A stretch of DNA of 30,289 nucleotides from Chrysochromulina tobinii (Eukaryota > Haptophyta > Prymnesiales > Chrysochromulinaceae), in assembly GCA_001275005.1 (NCBI GenBank), contig JWZX01003194.1, positions 1 to 30,289 of the forward strand. Reading direction: 5' to 3'. Shown one piece after another: positions 24,696 through 30,289 of this stretch. Position numbers and translations under genes: made by a program. The notes below the pieces were generated by a model. That model had not been told where the DNA came from. It ran no database searches and was given only the letters and a program-made list of their open reading frames with translations. How positions within the stretch are numbered: position 1 is the first letter of the stretch; each line of letters starts with the position of its first letter.

Positions 24696-27318
24696 CCTAC
24701 CGTTGCCGCTCAAGCCGGAAGCGGCGCCGGCGCCGGCGGATTCTGGACGAGCTGACGCTCTTGTGCAGAAGATGTCGATTGGCATGAGCACGATCGGGAT
24801 GAGCGCGAACGAAAAGGAGCTACAAGAGCTGCGCGAGCTGAAAGAGTTGCGCGAGGCTGCACAGCGCGAGCGCGTGACACTCGACCAGCGCGCGGCGGAG
24901 CTCAAGCGGCTACGCGAGCTGCGCGCTCAGGTGTCTAGGGATCCGAGTGCTGCTCTCGAGCTCTCGTCGCGTCGCTTCTCCGCACCCGCGCCTGCCCGCT
25001 TTACAGACGTCTGCGGCACGTCGGCGGCCAGCTCGTCGGCTGGCGCAGGTGCGGGCAGCTCATCGGCTGGCGCAGGTGCGGCCAGCTCATCGCTCGCGAG
25101 CAGCGGCATGAGCCTAGGCGGTGGCAGCGGTGGCAGCGGTGGCAACACCGGGAGCAGCCGGAGCATGAGCGGCCTGCTCGGCAGCTGCAGCTTCCTTGTG
25201 CCGAGCGGTATGAGCCGCAGCAGCAGTGGTGCCGGGCGCGGCGGTGGCGGCGCAGCGCTGCCCTTTAGTAGCAGTAGCGACGGCGTGGCGCTGCCTTTTG
25301 CAAGCAGCAGCGACAACGGCGCCGCCGACTACAAGGCGGCTGCCGAGCGTGCAGAGCGCGCTGCAGCGCAGGCGGTCGCGGCTGTGAACAGCATCCAGCA
25401 GGAGCTCCGGTACGCGCTGGCGGCGAACCACGCCAAAGTGCTTGACCTCTTCCGCCAGTGGGATTCGGACGGTGACGGCACGGTGCGCAAGGCGGAGCTG
25501 CGCAAGGCGGTCGCCCTGCTCGGGTACGATGTGCCCAATGTTGAGGTCGATAAGCTCTTCGAGTCGTTTGACCGCGACGGCGGCGGTGCCATCGAGTACA
25601 AGGAGCTGCAGAGGGTGATCCGGCGGCAGGCGGAGGCCGAGGAGCGCAACGGCGGGCGCAACGGTGGGCTCACGACGCCCGGTGGCGCACCGTTCATTCT
25701 CGGGCGGCCGCAGCCCGTCGCCCCGTACACCCCCGCGCTCGCCTCCGCCGACCCGAGTGACGAAGCACTGGATGAGTTTGCGGCGGCGGAGGACGAAGAG
25801 GCGGCCGCGGCCATTTACGGTGGCATGTCCCTTGAGGCGCCGATCGCCGCGCCGGCCGCCGCAGCGGTCGCCGCCGATACCTCCAAGGCCTCATGCCGCT
25901 CGCAAGAGTCCACCAAGGGAGCCAAGGGCGGTGCCAAGGTGAGTGGGCCGGCGGCGGTAGCCCGCCAAGCCAGCGGCACCAAGCCAGCGGATCCGATCGC
26001 AGTGCGCGACGCGGCCGTGCGGGATCTGCTCGCGCTCGTTGAGACTGCTGCACCGTGGGCCTACTCGCACGCACGTCTCTCACTCGATCAGCTGCCCGAG
26101 GCGCTCCTCACGAGCACTGCCTTCGACACAGAGGAGGGCGCCGTCGTGGGCGCGACCTCCAATGCCGCGGGGGCCTCGGCGGCTGCGTCGACCGGCGCGG
26201 TGCGCAAGCTCATATTGCCGCCGACGGGCCACGCGTTCGCCGATGCCGCCTCGATGCTCGCGCTCGTCGGCGGGTTCGTCAGCGTGGGCGTGCTCTCCGG
26301 TTCCCTTATCGGATTTGGAGCTCCGCTGCTCGTCTCGGCGCCCTCGGCGGCGCCCTCGGCGGCGCCCTCGGCGGCGCCCTCGACGGCGGCGGCGCTGCTG
26401 ACGCTCACAGCGCTCTGGCCGCTGCACGTGGCGATGGCGATGGCTGCGTGCGGGCTGCTCGTCACGCTAGCTCGGCAGCTCATCGCGCGCGCTCTGCTTG
26501 GGAGCCGCCGCGCGCAGCAGCAGCAACAGCAGCAGCAGCAGCAGCAGTCGCGACCGCTGCTGCCGCTCACAGCTCCGCGCAGCGACGGCAGCGGCGCGAA
26601 TGGCACTCCGTGGCTTGGTGATTCGGTGAGGCTCGCTGATTGGTCCGCGCTCGCCGCTGTCGAGTGCCTCCTCGCCGCCTACCTTGCCGCCTGGGGCGTG
26701 CCGCTCGGTCAGCCGCTCGGTCAGCCGCTCGGTCAGCTGACCGGCCAGCTGCCTGGCGCCTCCGAACACGGGGCTGGGCCAGCGGGGAACGGTACCCTTA
26801 CCGGTACCGTGGCGATGGCTGCCCCGCTTCCAGAACTACTGGCTACGGGATGTGCGGCCACGCTGCTCATGTGCGCCGCGCTACGGGCGTTGCAGATGAT
26901 CCATTGGCGGTTGGAGGTCGGCCGTTGGTGCCGATGGGCCACGTTCGCGAGCGCCATCCCGAGCGCCAGCGAGTCCTCGAGCGCCGTATCGGCAGCTGCC
27001 AAGGTGGCGCCGGCGGCGACAACCAGTGGCGCCAAGGCCGATGCCAAGGGTGCCAAGGGCACTGGCGCGCCACCAGCGCCATCAGCGCCGCTGAGCAGCC
27101 TCCGCCTGTGCCCTCCAGGCTGTGCCACCGCCTTCACAAGCTGCATCGAGTGGCTCAAGAGCCGCGTGGCGGGTGGCGGCAAGCCCGCGGCGGTGGCCAA
27201 GGCGGGCGCCAAGGCGGGCGCCAAGCCAAGCGCCAAGGCGGTGCCCACGCCAGCTAAGCCGGCACCGCCAAAGGCGACGCCTGCCAAGAAGGGCGCCGGC
27301 CCGAAGGCCATGGTCTGA
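24436..27318 (+). CDS. EF-hand protein with C-terminal membrane segments and low-complexity regions
   Basis: 960 residues from the first ATG (24436). N-terminal part: basic, then Ser-rich (poly-Ser near 24665-24690), a short coiled coil (ELQELRELKELREAAQRER), and Ser/Gly/Ala repeats. Two EF-hands follow with canonical loops DSDGDGTVRKAE (343-354) and DRDGGGAIEYKE (379-390). Both have Asp at positions 1 and 3 and Glu at 12, so both should bind calcium. After an acidic linker, four hydrophobic segments lie near 607-633, 650-680, 739-755 and 800-820. Loops contain AAPS repeats, a polyQ run (CAG/CAA, about 26514-26547) and GQPL repeats. The tail is Ala/Lys-rich (KAGAKAGAKPSAK). It is probably a calcium-responsive membrane protein of unknown role, with no close family recognised. 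The unbroken frame supports one exon. Confidence 0.72.
26514..26547 (+). repeat. CAG/CAA trinucleotide repeat (polyglutamine)
   Basis: Eleven to twelve Gln codons, mostly CAG, in a loop of the EF-hand membrane protein. The opposite strand reads poly-Leu/Cys in a shadow frame. Confidence 0.8.
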
Positions 27319-28343
27319 GAGATCAAAGCAGGTAAGCACCCACGTGACGGTGGATGCTTATAGGAACCATGCTAGTAGTAGTTGGGGCCCTCCAGTGCTT
27401 CTCAGTTCAGTAGTAGATTTTGATTGTGGTTAGTGCGCATGACAATGTACTCAAACAACAGTAGTTGCAGCCTTCGTGTTCCGGTCGGTTCCTGTTGCCT
27501 GTTCGATCACGATTCACGTCGGCCCACTTGCGCCCACACAGGGTCGCTGGTCGCTGGGATTGGCCGGCCGTGATTAAGCGTACGTGGTCCCGCACAGTAC
27601 TCACACAGCGTCCACACAGTCCACACTTCTCGGATGGCGGATGCACACAATTGCGCAAAACTCTTGTGAGATCTCAGCACAAGAACATTATGAGTGCGCC
27701 AGCAATTGTCCAGAAGACACACCCTGGACAAGCACGGAACAGATAACGGTGGTGAGAGCGTCACTCACGGCAAAGGGAGGGGCTGATGGCAAGCGTGCGC
27801 GGCAGAGAGGCGTACCAAACGCAAGCGAAGAACGCTCTTCGAGAGCGTTCATGCGATGTTCCTCGGTCACGATCAGCCATCGAGAATTGATGGCCTGCGG
27901 AAGGGGCGCTTTCGAGGGCCATGTGGGCGTGCTGATGATGGAACTCGGCGAGCCCACGTGGTACGGCAATTTCTCCTGCTGGTTCGTTGGCGGTGTCTGG
28001 CAAAACCTTGCATCTCCTTCTCGTGGCAGAAGCCGCCGCCGTGGAGGCGGTGGCGGCGGCGATTCCCCGCCGGGCGACGGTGCATCGGCGGTTGTGAGTT
28101 CTTCGCATACCTTCCACGATGGTGTCGTCCATGATTCTGACTCCTTGGCGGCAATCATGTCCCTCCGTCCGATCGGCATCTTTCTTCGCTCGCTCGCTCG
28201 CTCGTCACGGCCAGATCGACCGTTCAGTTGCGCCGATGACGAAACTCACGTTGATTTGACGAGGTTCGAAACGTCGAGGGCACAATACACGGCTTCATGC
28301 GGCTTCAACCACACAGAATCGAATCATGTGCCCATGATCAGGT
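27319..28343. other. Convergent spacer of about 1 kb, no supported gene
   Basis: Lies between the 3' ends of the EF-hand gene (+) and the second PhyH gene (-). Open frames of 281 codons (+, from a GTG at 27584) and 163 codons (-, 27688-28179) occur, but neither has a recognisable domain or a good start. A CGCTCG tetranucleotide-type run is at about 28186-28206. Confidence 0.45.
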
Positions 28344-29579
28344 TCATGCCAACGTGGCCGTGTGTCGGTTCGAATGCACCAGAGGCCACTTCTTCATCCA
28401 CGGGCCGGCTATGGTCGTGTCAAAGGTAGGACCGTCGACCTTCTCAGCCTGCTCCTCTGAGGCCTTGGCGTGCGCCGCGGCCTGAAGCTGCGTTCGGTCC
28501 TGCTGCGCCCAATTGCCCCATGCCACAGAGCCACTGTAGGGCTCGCCAGCCTTCTTCATGAGCACTGAAGCCTTGAGTCCATCAAACCCGTTGGGCTGGT
28601 CCGCCCTCTGCCATCGCAAGTCGAGGCTCCAGCGGATGCCCGGCGACTGGTTTGGCAGGGAGCGGTGTGGGATCAAATTATTGAGAAGGAGCACTCCGCC
28701 CCGAGGCACGGCGCAGGTGACTACATCTGTGCGCATATCGACCATGAGTGTGGATTCGAGCTCCTCAGGGGTCGTCTCGATGTACCAGGTGTTGCCGACG
28801 CAGCACGCATGGGTGGCCGTGCCGCCGCGCCGGTGCCCACCACGCACCACCTGCATGCACCCATTAGTGGCGTTCGTGTCGACCAAGGGAATCCATGCGG
28901 TCAGTTGGAGCACGTCCCAAGACTCCTCATCGAGATAAGCATTGTCCTGATGCCATGGCACGGTGGCCTGGCCGGCGCTCAGCACCTCGGGCGTCTTGCA
29001 GCGCAGATTCCACACGGGGTGCCCCGCAATGTCCACATCTGAGCCCAGGAGCTGCTGAGCGATGCCCATGAGGAGGTTGTGCCCCCACACGCGCTGGATG
29101 CCTTCGGGCAAGACGCCACCCTTGTGCAGGAGCACGCTGGCGTGCGGGTACTCGCGCTCGACTCGCGCCAGGCGGGTGTGGAAGTCTGCGTCTGCGTGCG
29201 TGGACGAAATGGCCCCGGCACTGTGCAGCTTTCGAGCGAGACCATCCACGAGCCCCTCAACAGAGTCAATGGCTGCAGCCACGACATCGGCTGGCAGCAG
29301 GCTCGGCAGAATGAGAAAGCCTTCGTCGAAGAATTGCGCGTGCTGCTCCGCGGTGAGTGGGCCTGCTGCCGCATCGTACGGCGTTCGCCACCGTGCCACT
29401 ATCTCCTCTAGTGCGGGCGGAGAGGACTGTCGGTTCGCAAACTGGCCTGGGGTGCCGGGAAAAGCGTCCGTGGCGAAAAACACGCCGCGTCGAGGATCTT
29501 CTGGCGATGCCGAGTCGCACGAATCGTCGCGAGCAGACTGCGCCTGTGCATGCACAGCAAGGATAGACGTAACGAACAT
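28344..29579 (-). CDS. PhyH-family Fe(II)/2-oxoglutarate dioxygenase, secretory or plastid leader
   Basis: The frame is open from 29807, but the first ATG is at 29579, giving 411 residues that begin with a likely signal peptide (MFVTSILAVHAQAQS). The PhyH domain spans about residues 70-345. Visible ligands: WHQDNAYLDEES (His and Asp of the facial triad), the distal His in LIPHRSLPNQ, and the 2-oxoglutarate Arg in SPGIRWSLDLRWQ. The motif TAWIPLVDTNATNGCMQVVRGGH is typical of the family. It would hydroxylate a small molecule or lipid, and the substrate is unknown. It is distinct from the PhnY-like half of the gene at 14473. No HD domain is attached. Its C-terminus (GPWMKKWPLVHSNRHTATLA) is polar. 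Confidence 0.87.
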   Translation of the reverse strand: MFVTSILAVHAQAQSARDDSCDSASPEDPRRGVFFATDAFPGTPGQFANRQSSPPALEEIVARWRTPYDAAAGPLTAEQHAQFFDEGFLILPSLLPADVVAAAIDSVEGLVDGLARKLHSAGAISSTHADADFHTRLARVEREYPHASVLLHKGGVLPEGIQRVWGHNLLMGIAQQLLGSDVDIAGHPVWNLRCKTPEVLSAGQATVPWHQDNAYLDEESWDVLQLTAWIPLVDTNATNGCMQVVRGGHRRGGTATHACCVGNTWYIETTPEELESTLMVDMRTDVVTCAVPRGGVLLLNNLIPHRSLPNQSPGIRWSLDLRWQRADQPNGFDGLKASVLMKKAGEPYSGSVAWGNWAQQDRTQLQAAAHAKASEEQAEKVDGPTFDTTIAGPWMKKWPLVHSNRHTATLA

Positions 29580-29960
29580 CGTCGCGCGCGCGCCGCCGGC
29601 CGCCCGCCGCGGCAACACGAGGGCCGTTGTCTTTTCCCTTCCAGGGGTTGCTTGTGAATAGATTTCGAGTTTCAAACACGCTCGGCAAAAAGCAAGGGGC
29701 GGCTGAGCTCGTTCATGTAACCACCGAGCGCTCTTGTGCGTGCGAGGTTGCGCACACCGTACAGACCCTTGCGTGCAAGAGTGACCTCCCTGGTTGGAGC
29801 GGCGCAAAAGTTGGGCAAATCCTGCTAGGAATATAACACGCTCTCTTTTGGGGGGCTGTTTCTCCGCTCTCCGCCCGCATATGTCTCATTTCGTGGGTTC
29901 TTCGCAGCTTCAGCCGTGTTACGTGTTGGTGTGAATGCAAACAGATGCACATGTTTTGAA
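29580..29960. promoter_or_regulatory. Divergent promoter region
   Basis: A 381-bp region between the minus-strand PhyH gene and the plus-strand PDZ gene. No motif is recognised with confidence. Confidence 0.35.
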
Positions 29961-30289
29961 ATGCGGATATCGGTCTACATAGTGATCGTGTCGATCGCCG
30001 TCGCAAACGCGAACGCCCGAGCTCATTTGACTTCGAGACGCAGTTGCGTGCTATTGGCCGCGGCGCAGCTGGTGCCTGCGGCGAAAGCGAAAGCAGCATC
30101 CACGCTGGACCCAACCCTTGAAAGCTACACGTTTGCCGAGCAGCGACTCGGGCTGGAGCTCTCAGATGCAGGACCTCGCGTGCGCATTAGCAGCGTGCGG
30201 CCAGATAGTGTCGCGCTGGCAAAGGGAATGCCACCGGCATCGTACATCGTGAACGTCGACGGGCGGAGCACTGCAGGGCTCTCAGCCGC
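29961..30289 (+). CDS. PDZ-domain protein with thylakoid-lumen-type presequence, partial at right edge
   Basis: An ATG at 29961 opens a frame that runs off the window (109 codons visible), so it was found by direct translation. It begins with a signal peptide (MRISVYIVIVSIAVANANA), then a short Arg/Ser stretch, then a twin-Arg followed by a hydrophobic core and an A-x-A site (SRRSCVLLAAAQLVPAAKAKA). Signal, transit and lumen-targeting parts in that order match the tripartite leader expected for a thylakoid-lumen protein of a complex plastid. Residues about 58 onward resemble a PDZ domain: LGLEL, VRISSVRPDSVALAKGM and the SYIVNVDGRS turn. Function cannot be fixed without the rest. Lumenal PDZ proteins are often proteases such as CtpA or Deg, or assembly factors. 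Confidence 0.7.
   Translation, partial: MRISVYIVIVSIAVANANARAHLTSRRSCVLLAAAQLVPAAKAKAASTLDPTLESYTFAEQRLGLELSDAGPRVRISSVRPDSVALAKGMPPASYIVNVDGRSTAGLSA

Noticed and set aside
27584-28429. A 281-codon plus-strand frame and a 163-codon minus-strand frame (27688-28179).
   Set aside because: The plus frame starts at a GTG, its end overlaps the PhyH gene antisense, and neither shows a domain, leader or coding-like composition.

Overview
The window looks like nuclear DNA of a single-celled alga, most likely a haptophyte (Prymnesium/Chrysochromulina/Emiliania-like). The reasons are high GC with strong low-complexity bias (Pro/Ser, Ala, Gly, polyQ), monocistronic genes on both strands, few and short GT-AG introns, core eukaryotic genes (a U5 snRNP Dim1/Dib1 protein, a 14-3-3 protein), and N-termini that look like secretory or signal-plus-plastid-transit presequences. 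The taxon is inferred from style, not from a marker gene. I saw no rRNA, tRNA or CRISPR array.

Layout. 1-2460 (-): a secreted Pro/Ser-rich protein with one 83-nt intron, running off the left edge. 2716-4098 (+): a membrane-anchored Gfo/Idh/MocA oxidoreductase. 4317-7103 (+): a beta-propeller/coiled-coil protein ending in a J-like domain. 7.1-12.25 kb: a repeat-rich mosaic holding a small secreted SnoaL/NTF2-like protein and a large FkbM-methyltransferase/GT25-glycosyltransferase fusion, each bracketed by its own pair of non-coding repeats. 12256-13646 (+): a two-exon SLC35F6-like transporter. 14473-16264 (-): a two-exon fusion of a PhnZ-type HD oxygenase and a PhnY-type 2-oxoglutarate oxygenase. 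16532-16960 (+): Dim1/Dib1, divergent from the fusion. 17288-18736 (-): a nucleotide-sugar transporter with a plastid-like presequence. 19254-21110 (-): an F-box-like/beta-propeller membrane protein. 21236-22417 (+): an EamA transporter. 23008-23724 (+): 14-3-3. 24436-27318 (+): an EF-hand multi-membrane-span protein. 28344-29579 (-): a second PhyH-family oxygenase. 29961-right edge (+): the start of a PDZ protein with a thylakoid-lumen-like presequence.

The strongest discovery candidate is the PhnZ-PhnY fusion. The two bacterial enzymes act in sequence to turn 2-aminoethylphosphonate into glycine and phosphate. Here both are in one intron-containing eukaryotic gene with all metal ligands present, and three of the four ligand spacings in the HD domain equal those of bacterial PhnZ. 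This predicts a single-polypeptide phosphonate-mining enzyme in a phytoplankter. Other genes (GT25 fusion, nucleotide-sugar transporter, Gfo/Idh, Pro-rich secreted protein) fit surface-glycan biology, but nothing in the sequence links them into a pathway.
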